64,000 nt of DNA from Streptomyces cavernicola. Its GTDB lineage: Bacteria; Actinomycetota; Actinomycetes; Streptomycetales; Streptomycetaceae. This document shows, piece by piece, positions 43,743-52,876 of this stretch. The stretch is taken from positions 186,001-250,000 of the forward strand of contig NZ_JASCIQ010000003.1 of assembly GCF_029968035.1 (NCBI RefSeq), in the 5' to 3' direction. Under the pieces are notes generated by a model. The model was given only the letters and a program-made list of their open reading frames with translations, made no database searches and was not told the origin of the DNA. Each line of letters starts with the position of its first letter. Positions within the stretch are counted from its first letter, which is position 1. The translations under genes were made by a program, and so were the position numbers.

Positions 43743-44039
43743 GGGCTTCGCGCGCCCCCTTCTGACAGTTACGACCGGCCGTTCCAGCCCCAGCACTGCG
43801 ACAGAACCCAGCCTACGGGCCCTTACTCCATTACCGCACTGTTCGAGCACCGATCGACTCCTCCCCAAGAAGGACTGCGAGGCCGGCTGCTCCAGCCCAG
43901 GGAGTAGGTGATCGACGTGGCGATGAAGGGGAAGGTCCCCTTACATCCCCTTGCGGTTGCCTTTGAGCACGTCCGCCGTTGCCGGATCGTTCCCCGCCAG
44001 GCTGTGGTCGACACCGGCTACCCCGTACCCTTGGGTTTT

Positions 44040-44636
44040 GTGTTCCGTAGCCGTTCCAAGGAAGAGAAGGCCCCGACCGCCAAGGCGCCGGTAGCCGACT
44101 CCAAGCAGCCCCGCGACCCGCAGGCACCCAAGGGTCGCCCCACCCCGAAGCGCAGCGAGGCCCAGTCGCAGCGCCGCAGCGTGGCGAGTACGCCGACGAA
44201 CCGCAAGGAGGCGGCCAAGCAGCAGCGCGAGGCCCGCCGTGCGGACATGGCGCGCCAGCGCGAGGCGCTCGCCAGCGGTGACGAGCGCTATCTGCCGGTG
44301 CGCGACAAGGGCAAGGTGCGCAAGTTCGCGCGCGACTTCGTCGACTCGCGTTTCTGCATCGCCGAGTACTTCCTGCCGATGGCGGTGATCATCCTCGTCC
44401 TCAGCATGCTGCAGAACCGGCAGCTGCAGAACATCTCGCTGCTGCTCTGGCTGGGCGTGATCCTGCTGATCGTCATCGACTCCATCGGCATCTCGATCCG
44501 CCTGAAGAAGCAGCTCCGCGAGCGCTTCCCCGACGAGCCGAAGCGCGGCGCCGTCGCGTACGCGCTGATGCGCACGCTCCAGATGCGCCGACTGCGCCTG
44601 CCCAAGCCGCAGGTCAAGCGCGGAGAGCGGCCCTGA
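44040..44636 (+). CDS. DUF3043-type membrane protein
   Basis: 198 residues. Basic, Lys/Arg/Gln-rich N-terminal half and two transmembrane helices (about 110-130 and 138-160), ending with RTLQMRRLRLPKPQVKRGERP. This is the DUF3043 family, of unknown function. GTG 44040 (VFRSRSKEEK) is 8 nt after TACCCT, so the mRNA may be leaderless. Its stop overlaps a CTG that seems to start the methyltransferase. Confidence 0.85.
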   Translation: MFRSRSKEEKAPTAKAPVADSKQPRDPQAPKGRPTPKRSEAQSQRRSVASTPTNRKEAAKQQREARRADMARQREALASGDERYLPVRDKGKVRKFARDFVDSRFCIAEYFLPMAVIILVLSMLQNRQLQNISLLLWLGVILLIVIDSIGISIRLKKQLRERFPDEPKRGAVAYALMRTLQMRRLRLPKPQVKRGERP

Positions 44637-45424
44637 GCGCACTCGGTTTCGAGGGGGGCGCGGCCGGTTGGCTGAAGGGCCTCGGCGGCCTGCGGAACGT
44701 CGTACGACAGGAGCTGGTCGCGCGCCAGCTCGACGAGCAGATCGCTGCCCGGTTCCCGGTCGGACAGCGGCTGCGCGTGCTCGACGTCGGCCTCGGCCAG
44801 GGCACCCAGGCGCTGCGGCTCGCGCGCGCCGGGCACCAGGTCACCGGCATCGAGTCGGACGCCGAGATGCTGGCGGCCGCCCGTGCGGCGCTCGCCGCCG
44901 AGCCGGACGGCATCCGCGCGCGGGTGCGGCTCCTGGAGGGCGACGGCCGGGACACCGGCGTGCACTTCCTGCCCGGCTCCTTCGACGTGGTCCTCTGCCA
45001 CGGCGTCCTGATGTACGTGGCCGAGCCGGACGGGATGCTCGCCGGCCTGGCCCGGATGCTGGCGCCCGGCGGGCTGCTCTCGCTGCTCGTGCGGAACGCG
45101 GACGCGCTCGCGATGCGCCCCGGCCTGTCCGGCGACTGGTCCGCGGCGATCACCGCGTTCGACACCGCGACGTACACCAACCGCATCGGCCTCGACGTGC
45201 GCGCCGACCGCCGGGCCACCCTGACGTCGACGCTCGCGGGCATCGGCGCCCCGCTGCACGCCTGGTACGGCGTACGGGTCTTCACGGACACGGCCCCGGA
45301 CGACGCCGAGCCGCCGTCGGAAGCGGAACTCACGGCGCTGCTCGCGGCGGAGGAACGCGCGGGGCGCACCGACCCCTACCGGGCGGTGGCGGCGCTCACG
45401 CATCTGTGCGGGGTGCGGGGCTGA
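44633..45424 (+). CDS. class I SAM-dependent methyltransferase, probable CTG start
   Basis: 263 residues if read from CTG 44633. Motif I is LRVLDVGLGQG, followed by GIESDAEML (acidic loop end of strand 2) and FDVVLCHGVLMYV. The first ordinary start codon is GTG 44777, which would remove everything before motif I including the helical cap GFEGGAAGWLKGLGGL. CTG 44633 overlaps the preceding stop (CTGA), and GGAGAG lies 5 nt before it, which is the layout of translational coupling. The sequence resembles CmoM/SmtA-type methyltransferases; the substrate is unknown. Confidence 0.8.
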   Translation: MSALGFEGGAAGWLKGLGGLRNVVRQELVARQLDEQIAARFPVGQRLRVLDVGLGQGTQALRLARAGHQVTGIESDAEMLAAARAALAAEPDGIRARVRLLEGDGRDTGVHFLPGSFDVVLCHGVLMYVAEPDGMLAGLARMLAPGGLLSLLVRNADALAMRPGLSGDWSAAITAFDTATYTNRIGLDVRADRRATLTSTLAGIGAPLHAWYGVRVFTDTAPDDAEPPSEAELTALLAAEERAGRTDPYRAVAALTHLCGVRG

Positions 45425-45476
45425 ATCCACGCGGACCGGGTCCGACCGGCATCCAACCCGTCATTTCGGAACGCCC

Positions 45477-45509
45477 AACTCCCCTTCTGCTGTGAGCAGT
45501 AGGGGAGTT
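45477..45509 (+). terminator. terminator after methyltransferase
   Basis: AACTCCCC and CTGCT arms pair with AGCAG and GGGGAGTT. Confidence 0.75.
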
Positions 45510-45542
45510 CGTGTGTCAGTGGGGTGGGGCAGGATGGGACGC

Positions 45543-46181
45543 GTGACCAACCAGCAGCAGCCACCGAACCACCCGTACGCCGCCCCGCCGAACCAGCAGT
45601 ACGCTCCGCAACAGCCGAACCAGCCCTACGCACCCCAGCAGCAGCAACCGCCTCATCCGTACGCGGCCCAGCAGCCCCCGCACCCGCACCCGCAGGCGGC
45701 TCAGCAGCCGGGCCCGTATCAGCAGCAGTACGCGCAGCATCCGTATCAGCAACCGCCTCAGCATCCGACGCCGTCCGTGCCGGAGGCGGTCGGGGACTTC
45801 CGGCGATGGGGCGCCGCCCTCGTCGACGGCCTGATCGCCCTCTTCGGCGGTTTCAAGCTCGCGGACCTGCTGACCCAGGGCGAGAGCGTCGGGACCTTCT
45901 GGGGGTACCTGGTGGGCCTCGTCCTCGGGATCTCGTTCGTGCACCACGTCTTCGGGGCGCTCATCTTCCGCACGACCGTGGGCAAGTTCCTCTGCACCAC
46001 GCGCGTGGTGCGCTCCGAGGACTGCGGACGGCCGCGCTTCTGGCAGACCGTCCGGCGCTGGCTGCTGGGCCTGACCTGGCTCCCGATGCAGCTGCCCCTC
46101 AGCCTGATATCGGGCGAGGGCGAGCCGTACGACGACGACCACTGCGGGCTGCGTTACGTCCGCAGCAAGGATCTCGGCTGA
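45543..46181 (+). CDS. RDD-family membrane protein
   Basis: 212 residues. The N-terminal 85 residues are Pro/Gln/Tyr/His-rich and disordered (repeats like NQPYAPQQ). The RDD domain follows, with FRRWGAALVDGLIALF (Arg and Asp in the first helix) and GKFLCTTRVVR, and three membrane segments. RDD proteins may transport ions or solutes; the role is uncertain. GTG 45543 lies 7 nt after CAGGAT; ATG 45534 is the alternative start. Confidence 0.85.
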   Translation: MTNQQQPPNHPYAAPPNQQYAPQQPNQPYAPQQQQPPHPYAAQQPPHPHPQAAQQPGPYQQQYAQHPYQQPPQHPTPSVPEAVGDFRRWGAALVDGLIALFGGFKLADLLTQGESVGTFWGYLVGLVLGISFVHHVFGALIFRTTVGKFLCTTRVVRSEDCGRPRFWQTVRRWLLGLTWLPMQLPLSLISGEGEPYDDDHCGLRYVRSKDLG

Positions 46182-46205
46182 GCCACCGATTCCGTGCCGA
46201 GGGCC

Positions 46206-46233
46206 GGCTCCGTGGGGCAGACCCCACGGAGCC
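46206..46233. terminator. bidirectional terminator
   Basis: GGCTCCGTGGGG, loop CAGA, CCCCACGGAGCC. Confidence 0.85.
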
Positions 46234-46240
46234 CTCTCGC

Positions 46241-46462
46241 TCAGTCCTGCGCCGCTTCCTCCGGGTGCAGGCTCATCGGGCCGTAGATCTCCGTGCCGTC
46301 CTCGAAGAGGCGGACCTGGTCGGCGCCGCCGTCCTGGAGGTCCTTCCAGACCTCGCCGATCCACGACTCCGCGTCGCCCTGGGTCGTGAAATCCTCGGGC
46401 TGCACGGCCGGTTCCACCTCGGTGCCGTCGGACCTCTCGAACCGCCACGTCCACGCCGCCAT
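46241..46462 (-). CDS. small conserved hypothetical protein
   Basis: 73 residues, acidic. Begins AAWTWRFERSDGTEV and continues with a DAESWIGEVWKDL helix and VRLFEDGTEIYGPM strands, a compact alpha/beta fold. No known function. ATG 46462 is preferred: GGGAGG lies upstream. It diverges from the cobU fusion (92 bp). Confidence 0.8.
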   Translation of the reverse strand: MAAWTWRFERSDGTEVEPAVQPEDFTTQGDAESWIGEVWKDLQDGGADQVRLFEDGTEIYGPMSLHPEEAAQD

Positions 46463-46554
46463 GTCAGCCTCCCAGGTGCTGGTCCAAGATCCGACTTCTG
46501 GCAGCAGCCTATCCAAGCGCGCAAGACCGTCTCGGAAGCGGCAGGATCGTCCCC

Positions 46555-47751
46555 GTGGAACTGACACTGCTCGGCACCGGCGCCCCCGACGGACTGCCCC
46601 GCCCCGACTGCCCCTGCGCCGCCTGCGCGAGCGCCCTCGGCGACGACGTACGCGCCGCGACCGCGCTCCTCGTGGACGGAGTGCTGCTGCTCGACCTGAC
46701 GCCCGGCGCGGCGTTCGCGGCCGCCCGCGCCGGGCACTCGCTCAGCGGCGTGCGCCAGGTGCTGCTCTCGCACCCGCAGGAGGGCCCGGCCTTCGAGCAC
46801 CCGGCGGGCCTGCCCGCTGCGGGGCGGGTGCCGGAGGGCCGCGAGCTGGCGCTGCTCGACGGGCACCGGGTGCGGGCGCTCGCGATGGACGCGCCGGGCA
46901 CCGGTTACGAGGTGACGGGGCCTGACGGGGAGCGGCTGCTGTACCTGCCGCCGGGCTGCGCGCCCGCGGGCCTGAATCATCCGGCGCCGTACGACATGGT
47001 CCTGGCCGACGTCGTCGGGCGGCCCGACGCGCTGGCGCGGCTGCGCGCGGCCGGCGCCGTGACCCCCACGACGGACGTGCTCGCGGTGCACCTCGACCAC
47101 GACGTGCCGCCGGGCGCGGAGCTGCAGCGCCGCCTTGCCGCCGCCGGGGCCCGCGCGGTGCCGGACGGTACGACGCTGGTGGTCGGCGAGTTCCACGCCG
47201 TACCGGACCTGCCGCGGCGGACGCTCGTCCTCGGCGGGGCGCGCTCCGGCAAGTCCGTCGAGGCGGAGCGGCGCCTGGAGTCGTTCCCGGAGGTCGTGTA
47301 CGTGGCGACGGGCGGGAGCAGGGAGGGCGATGCGGAGTGGGCGGCCCGGGTCGGCCTGCACCGGGAGCGCAGGCCGGGCAGTTGGCGTACGGAGGAGACC
47401 TGCGAGCTGGTGCCGCTGCTCGACGCGGACGGGCCGCCGCTGCTCATCGACTGCCTGTCGCTGTGGCTGACCGACGCGATGGACCGGGTCGGCGCGTGGG
47501 ACGACGACAAGTGGGCGGAGGGCGGCGAACGGGCCCTGCGGGAGCGGGTCGCCGAGCTGACGGAAGCGGTGCGCCGGACGGGCAGGACGGTGGTGGCGGT
47601 CTCCAACGAGGTCGGCTCTGGCGTGGTCCCCGCGACCGCCGCGGGCCGGCGCTTCCGTGACGAACTCGGCCGCCTGAACGCCTCGTTCGCGACGGAGTGC
47701 GAGCAGGTGCTGCTCGTGGTGGCCGGGCAGGCGCTGATGCTGCGGGGGTGA
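46555..47751 (+). CDS. cobU: MBL-fold-like domain fused to adenosylcobinamide kinase/guanylyltransferase
   Basis: 398 residues. The first ~220 resemble a PhnP-type metallo-beta-lactamase fold (LLGTGAPDGLPRPDCPCAACA), but the metal motif HxHxDH is degenerate (SHPQEGPAF), with the later HLDHD still present. The last ~175 are CobU: P-loop GGARSGKS, guanylylation-type His in GLHRERRPGSW, and SNEVGSGVVP. CobU makes GDP-cobinamide in late cobalamin assembly. GTG start, CAGGAT 7 nt upstream. cobT follows 62 bp later. Confidence 0.93.
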   Translation: MELTLLGTGAPDGLPRPDCPCAACASALGDDVRAATALLVDGVLLLDLTPGAAFAAARAGHSLSGVRQVLLSHPQEGPAFEHPAGLPAAGRVPEGRELALLDGHRVRALAMDAPGTGYEVTGPDGERLLYLPPGCAPAGLNHPAPYDMVLADVVGRPDALARLRAAGAVTPTTDVLAVHLDHDVPPGAELQRRLAAAGARAVPDGTTLVVGEFHAVPDLPRRTLVLGGARSGKSVEAERRLESFPEVVYVATGGSREGDAEWAARVGLHRERRPGSWRTEETCELVPLLDADGPPLLIDCLSLWLTDAMDRVGAWDDDKWAEGGERALRERVAELTEAVRRTGRTVVAVSNEVGSGVVPATAAGRRFRDELGRLNASFATECEQVLLVVAGQALMLRG

Positions 47752-47813
47752 GGGCGCTGCGCGGTCGGGCCGGGTGGGGGGTGTGTTCGAAGGGTCCCGG
47801 TACTGTTCGGCGA

Positions 47814-48968
47814 ATGAGCTCGCTGAATCTCGATGACTTCTCCGATCTGATCCAGCGCCCCGACGGCGGGGTGCGCCGCGACGCCGAAGAGCGCAGGGAG
47901 CGGCTCGCCGTGCCGCCCGGTGCGCTCGGCCGGCTCGACGAGCTGGGCGAGTGGCTGGCGGCCGCGCAGTCGACGGTGCCGGTGAAGGCGATCGAGCGGC
48001 CGCGCGTGCTGCTGTTCGCGGGCGACCACGGTGTGGCCGAGCTCGACGTCTCCGCGCGCCCGGCGGGCGGCGCCCACCGCCTCGTACGCGCCGTGCTCGA
48101 CGGGGAGAGCCCGGTCGCGGTGCTCGCGCGCCGCGGCGGCGTGCCGGTCCGCGTCCTCGACCTGGCCCTGGACTGCGACCCGGACGAGCTGCCCGCCGAT
48201 GTCGTACGGCACCGGGTGCGGCGCGGCAGCGGCCGGATCGACATCGAGGACGCGCTCACCCCGGACGAGGTCGAGCAGGCTTTCCGCACCGGCATGGCCA
48301 TCGCCGACGAAGAGGCCGACGGCGGCACCGACCTGGTGGTCCTCGGCGACATCAGCGTGGGCGGCACGACGGCGGCGGCCACACTCGTCGCGGCGCTGTG
48401 CGGGACGGACGCCTCGGTGGTCACCGGGCGCGGCGGCAAGCACATCGACGACCTGGCCTGGATGCGCAAGTGCGCGGCCGTGCGCGACGCGCTGCGCCGG
48501 GCACGGCCGGTCCTCGGCGACCAGCTGGAGCTGCTGCGCACGGTGGGCGGCGCCGACCTCGCGGCGATCACCGGGTTCCTGCTGCAGAGCGCGGTGCGCC
48601 GTACGCCGGTGGTGCTTGACGGAGTCGTCTCCGCGGCGTGCGCGCTCGTCGCCCAGCGGGTCGCGTTCCGGGCCCCCGACTGGTGGCTCGCGGGGCACCG
48701 CAGCGGCGAGCCCGCCCAGGCCAAGGCGCTCGACCGGCTCGCCGTCGACCCGCTGCTCGACCAGGGCGTCACCGCGGGCGAGGGCACGGGCGCGATGCTG
48801 GCGCTGCCGCTGGTGCAGGCGGCCGCGGCGCTCGCGGCGGAACTCCCGGAGGCCAAGCCGGAGCCCGAGCCGGAGCCGGAACTCGACGAACCCCAGCCAG
48901 GGCTCGACCCCGAACAGCCGGGCGCGGAGTCGCAGTTGGGGAGCCAGGAGCCGGAGTCCCGCCGGTAA
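47814..48968 (+). CDS. cobT: nicotinate-nucleotide--dimethylbenzimidazole phosphoribosyltransferase
   Basis: 384 residues. VLLFAGDHGVAELDVSARP is the family nucleotide-binding region, LGDISVGGTTAAATL and the active-site Glu region GEGTGAMLALPLV are diagnostic. It makes alpha-ribazole phosphate for the lower ligand of cobalamin. A ~40-residue acidic Pro/Glu-rich C-terminal tail follows the enzyme domain. ATG 47814 is 7 nt after TACTGT, so the mRNA may start at the codon. Confidence 0.95.
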   Translation: MSSLNLDDFSDLIQRPDGGVRRDAEERRERLAVPPGALGRLDELGEWLAAAQSTVPVKAIERPRVLLFAGDHGVAELDVSARPAGGAHRLVRAVLDGESPVAVLARRGGVPVRVLDLALDCDPDELPADVVRHRVRRGSGRIDIEDALTPDEVEQAFRTGMAIADEEADGGTDLVVLGDISVGGTTAAATLVAALCGTDASVVTGRGGKHIDDLAWMRKCAAVRDALRRARPVLGDQLELLRTVGGADLAAITGFLLQSAVRRTPVVLDGVVSAACALVAQRVAFRAPDWWLAGHRSGEPAQAKALDRLAVDPLLDQGVTAGEGTGAMLALPLVQAAAALAAELPEAKPEPEPEPELDEPQPGLDPEQPGAESQLGSQEPESRR

Positions 48969-49040
48969 TCCCCGCACGGGTGGGGTTCGGGCGGCAAGCC
49001 CGCCCGAATTCACCCCTTCCGCCCCATATGATCACCGTTC

Positions 49041-50906
49041 ATGGGAACGGCAGAGGCGCTCGAAGCACCCGTAGAACAGACCCCTCCGGTCCGCGCTCCC
49101 GGCGAGGAAGCACCCCGCACCGGAACGGGCGGACCCACCGACGGCGCCCCCGGCACCAGCCCCCGCACCGGAACGCGCACCGGAACGGCCGCCGCGCGGG
49201 CCGCCGCGTTCACCGTCTGGTACCTGCGCGCCGTCACCTTCATCAACCTCCTCAGCGCCGTCTGGGTCTCCCTCGGCCAGGACCTGCGGCGGCACAACAC
49301 CGCGGACCTCTTCACGCCGTACCTGCTGACCGCGGGCTTCGGGTCGGCGCTCGTCACGTTCTTCCTCGCCGTCACGATGCGCCGCCGCAAGCGGGCCGCG
49401 TGGATCCTCAACCTGGCGCTCAGCGGCCCCTTCCTGCTGCTCTTCGGCCTCGCGATGCTGTTCCCCGAGATCCGCGCGCACGCCCAGAACTGGATCTCGC
49501 TCGCCCTGACCGCGGGGTTCGTCGCCGCCCTGGTGGTCGGGCGGCGCGCGTTCTACGCGAAGGGCGACAGGGCCAACCCGAAGCTCGCCGCCGCCGTCGC
49601 CGCGGGCGGACTCCTGGTCTGCTCACTGCTCGCCGCGCTCCTCGTCACGCTCACCAACCACGCGCCGGACGCGGCGAGTTCGACGTTCACGGACCGCTGG
49701 CGGTACGGCGCGCTCCGGCTCGTCTCGCTCGCCGCCGACGACGCGCGCCTGCCCGGCATCGCCACCCCCGGGTGGGTCGACGTGACCGTGAACGCGATCA
49801 GCTTCCTGCTGCTGCTCGCCGTGCTGTTCGCCGCGTTCCGCTCGCGCCGCGCCACCGACCCGCTCACCCCGGCCGACGAGTCCCGCCTGCGCGCCCTGCT
49901 CGACCAGCACGGGGAGCGCGACTCGCTCGGCTACTTCGCGCTGCGCCGGGAGAAGAGCACGATGTGGTCGCCGACCGGGAAGGCGGCCGTCGTCTACCGC
50001 GTCGTCGGCGGCGTCTCCCTCGCCTCCGGCGACCCGATCGGCGACCCCGAGGCCTGGCCCGGCGCCATCGAGCCCTGGCTCGCCGAGGCCCGCGCGCACG
50101 GCTGGACGCCCGCCGTGATGGGCGCGAGCGAGGAGGCCGGCACGATCTACGCCCGGCACGGCCTCGACGCCCTTGAGCTCGGCGACGAAGCCGTCGTACG
50201 CACCGCCGAGTTCACCCTCTCCGGCCGCGCGATGCGCACCGTACGACAGGCCCACAACCGCGTACGGCGGTCCGGTTACGAGGTGCGCGTACGCCGCCAC
50301 CGGGACATTCCCACGGCCGAGTCGGCGCTGCTCGTGCAGCGGGCCGACGACTGGCGGGACGGCGCGACCGAGCGCGGCTTCTCGATGGCGCTCGGGCGGC
50401 TCGGCGACCCGGCGGACGGGGACTGCGTGATGCTCGAATGCACCGACGAACACGGGGAGTTGAAGGCCCTGCTGTCGTTCGTGCCGTGGGGCCCGAAGGG
50501 GCTCTCGCTCGACCTGATGCGGCGCGACCGGGACACCGGGAACGGCCTGATGGAGTTCATGGTGATCGAACTCCTGCAGCGCGCCGGGGAGCTGGGGATC
50601 ACTCGGGTCTCGCTGAACTTCGCGATGTTCCGGTCGGTCTTCGAGCGCGGCTCGCGCCTCGGTGCGGGCCCGGTGCTCCGGCTGTGGCGCTCCACGCTCG
50701 GCTTCTGCTCGCGCTGGTGGCAGATCGAGTCGCTGTACCGCGCCAACGCCAAGTACCGGCCAGACTGGGAGCCGCGGTTCGTGCTCTTCGAGAAGAGCGG
50801 CGACCTCCCGCGCATCTCGCTCGCCGCCGCCCGCGCGGAGGGCTTCCTCGAGCCCCCCGGCCTGCCGAGGCGACTGCGCCGCGGACCGTTGGGCACGCCA
50901 CGCTGA
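49041..50906 (+). CDS. MprF-like DUF2156 membrane protein
   Basis: 621 residues. A Pro/Thr/Gly-rich N-terminus, five or six transmembrane segments (about 55-270) and a C-terminal DUF2156 domain (about 290-600), the tandem-GNAT fold that in MprF/LysX moves an amino acid from tRNA to phosphatidylglycerol. Motifs such as SASGDPIGDP and LDLMRRD are present. The membrane part is shorter than in full MprF flippases. Probably modifies membrane lipids, giving resistance to cationic peptides (inference). ATG is 8 nt after TATGAT. It separates cobT from cobS. Confidence 0.85.
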   Translation: MGTAEALEAPVEQTPPVRAPGEEAPRTGTGGPTDGAPGTSPRTGTRTGTAAARAAAFTVWYLRAVTFINLLSAVWVSLGQDLRRHNTADLFTPYLLTAGFGSALVTFFLAVTMRRRKRAAWILNLALSGPFLLLFGLAMLFPEIRAHAQNWISLALTAGFVAALVVGRRAFYAKGDRANPKLAAAVAAGGLLVCSLLAALLVTLTNHAPDAASSTFTDRWRYGALRLVSLAADDARLPGIATPGWVDVTVNAISFLLLLAVLFAAFRSRRATDPLTPADESRLRALLDQHGERDSLGYFALRREKSTMWSPTGKAAVVYRVVGGVSLASGDPIGDPEAWPGAIEPWLAEARAHGWTPAVMGASEEAGTIYARHGLDALELGDEAVVRTAEFTLSGRAMRTVRQAHNRVRRSGYEVRVRRHRDIPTAESALLVQRADDWRDGATERGFSMALGRLGDPADGDCVMLECTDEHGELKALLSFVPWGPKGLSLDLMRRDRDTGNGLMEFMVIELLQRAGELGITRVSLNFAMFRSVFERGSRLGAGPVLRLWRSTLGFCSRWWQIESLYRANAKYRPDWEPRFVLFEKSGDLPRISLAAARAEGFLEPPGLPRRLRRGPLGTPR

Positions 50907-50923
50907 GACGTGGCGGAGCCGCG

Positions 50924-51766
50924 TCAGGGGCGGTCGGACGGCCGGCCCTCGTCAGGCCCCGGGCCCGGGTCCAGTCCTGAAGGGTCCGGCCCTGAGGAGT
51001 CCGGCCCTGAGGAGTCCGGCCCTGACGGGTCCGGGTCCGGGCGGCCGCCGATCAGGTCCTGGAACTTGCGCCGCGGGCCGTTCCAGCGCCGGTCGTGGCG
51101 GAAGGCGCGCAGGCCCGCACGGGCCCGGGTGCGCGGCCGGTGACGGTAGAAGAGCTTCGCCCACGGCGAGGTCGGCCGGGCGAGCCGGACCGCCCCGAAG
51201 AGCGCGACGAAGGGCACCACCGCACCGATCAGCGCGACGCGCGGCTTGCCCTTGCCGAGGGCGACCAGGGCGAGGAAGAAGTTCAGGGCCGTGTTCATCA
51301 CGACGAGCGCGCGGTTGTGCCGTTCCTCGGGCGAGAGCTCGTTCACCCCGAAGGGCAGGAACCCGCCGAGCACCAGGGCCACGAGGGCCGCGGTGAGCAC
51401 GACGATCTCGACGCTCTTGCGCCCGGCCTCGCTCCAGTACACGTCGTCCAGATGCAGGATCAGCGCGAACTCGTCGAGCACCAGGCCCGCGCCGAGCCCG
51501 AAGAGCACGGCGGAGACCAGCGAGGCGAAGCTGTGCCGCCCGGCCGCGACCGCGCCGAAGCCGCCGATGACGGTGAGCACGATGCCCGGGACCACGTGGT
51601 GGATGTGCAGGGCGCCGGCCTTGACGTTGCCGAAAGGGCCGCGCCCGGCCCGGATCATCCGCGTGATCACCCGGGTGACCAGGAACGCGAACACGAACGA
51701 GAGGAGCGCGAGCAGCAGCGGCAGCTTCCCCGGCTCGACGATGTTCCGGTACCACCAGTCGCTCAT
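50924..51766 (-). CDS. integral membrane protein, conserved hypothetical
   Basis: 280 residues, about six transmembrane helices. A conserved-looking ALHIHHVVPGIVL segment and HLDDVYWSEAGR could bind metal or lipid. The C-terminal 45 residues are a Ser/Gly/Pro/Asp repeat coded by a 15-bp tandem repeat. ATG 51766 follows GGGAG. Function unknown. Confidence 0.8.
   Translation of the reverse strand: MSDWWYRNIVEPGKLPLLLALLSFVFAFLVTRVITRMIRAGRGPFGNVKAGALHIHHVVPGIVLTVIGGFGAVAAGRHSFASLVSAVLFGLGAGLVLDEFALILHLDDVYWSEAGRKSVEIVVLTAALVALVLGGFLPFGVNELSPEERHNRALVVMNTALNFFLALVALGKGKPRVALIGAVVPFVALFGAVRLARPTSPWAKLFYRHRPRTRARAGLRAFRHDRRWNGPRRKFQDLIGGRPDPDPSGPDSSGPDSSGPDPSGLDPGPGPDEGRPSDRP
50975..51034. repeat. 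15-bp tandem repeat at 3' end of a membrane protein gene
   Basis: About four units close to TGAGGAGTCCGGCCC, coding SGPDS repeats on the minus strand. Confidence 0.8.
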
Positions 51767-51864
51767 CCACCGCTCCCGAATTGCCCGTTACGCGCAATTT
51801 AACGCGGTACGGCGCACCGGGCTCGGCCTCCGCCCCCCTGCTTCCGCCTCACCTCAGCCCCGCC

Positions 51865-52710
51865 TCAGCCTCCGAGGACGAGCACGACGAGCGCCGCCGT
51901 GGCCGCCGTCTCCGCGAGCGCCCCGAAGACATCTCCGGTCACCCCGCCGAACCTGCGCACACAGCGCCGCAGCAGCAACTCGGCCGCCCCCGCCGCCACC
52001 AGCACGGCGGCCCCGCAACGCAGCGACTCGTACGGCCCCCACAGCGCACCGCCCGCCGCGGCGAGCACCGTGGCGACGGCGAGGGCGAGCAGGGCCGAGC
52101 GGACCGTGACCGTGCCGGCGACGGCGGCGCCGAGACCGTCCGGTCGGGCGGCCGGGACCCCGGCGCGCGAGGCGAGGGTGAGCGCGACGCGAGCGGCGAC
52201 CGCCGAGACGACCGCCGCGAGCGCACCCGCCGCCCAGCCCCCGGACTCGTACGCCCTGAAGAGCGCGGCCACTTGGGCGAGGAGCGCGAAGAGCAGCGTG
52301 ACCACGCCGAACGGGCCGACGTCGGACCGCTTCATGATGTCGAGCGCGGCCTCGGCGGGCTTGTTGCTGCCGAGGCCGTCGGCGGTGTCGGCGAGGCCGT
52401 CGAGGTGCAGGCCGCGGGTGAGCGCGGCGGGCACGGTGACCGTGGCGACGGCGGCGAGCAGCGGGCCCGTGCCGAGGAGCAGCAGGGCCGAGCCGAGGGC
52501 GGCGGCGCACAGGCCGACGACGAGTCCGGCGAGCGGCGCGCAGAGCATGCCGGTACGGGCGGCGCCCCGGTCCCAGCGGGTCAGCCGGACCGGAAGGACC
52601 GTCAACGTGCCGAAGGCGAACCGGAGTCCGTGCTCCAGGCCGTCCCGCGCGTCCCGTATGCCGTTGCCGCTGTCGTCCCGCACGCCGTCCCCGTCGCCCA
52701 CTGAGTTCAC
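51865..52710 (-). CDS. cobS: adenosylcobinamide-GDP ribazoletransferase
   Basis: 281 residues, polytopic. LHLDGLADTADGLG is the CobS signature with the metal-binding Asp residues, and GGVTGDVFGA ends the active site. It joins GDP-cobinamide with alpha-ribazole (phosphate) in the membrane, the last step of cobalamin synthesis. GTG 52710 follows TAACCT by 6 nt, indicating leaderless mRNA. It is read towards the upstream cob genes rather than with them. Confidence 0.95.
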   Translation of the reverse strand: MNSVGDGDGVRDDSGNGIRDARDGLEHGLRFAFGTLTVLPVRLTRWDRGAARTGMLCAPLAGLVVGLCAAALGSALLLLGTGPLLAAVATVTVPAALTRGLHLDGLADTADGLGSNKPAEAALDIMKRSDVGPFGVVTLLFALLAQVAALFRAYESGGWAAGALAAVVSAVAARVALTLASRAGVPAARPDGLGAAVAGTVTVRSALLALAVATVLAAAGGALWGPYESLRCGAAVLVAAGAAELLLRRCVRRFGGVTGDVFGALAETAATAALVVLVLGG

Positions 52711-52876
52711 CGCGGCAGGTTATCGGCAGCCCGGCCCCGCCCACTCCGGGCGGCGGCCCCGGATGCCCGCGTAGGCTCGGCTGCAACGCTTTTCCGGCCC
52801 GGTCGTACGATGCGGCTGGGCCCGGTCGACCCGATCCCATCGGCCCCCACCTCAACGGAAGAGAGAATTCACCACC

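Noticed and set aside
46400..46560. Cobalamin riboswitch before cobU
   Set aside because: No GCCACTG-type B12 box; only a short gap and a leaderless-type start are seen.
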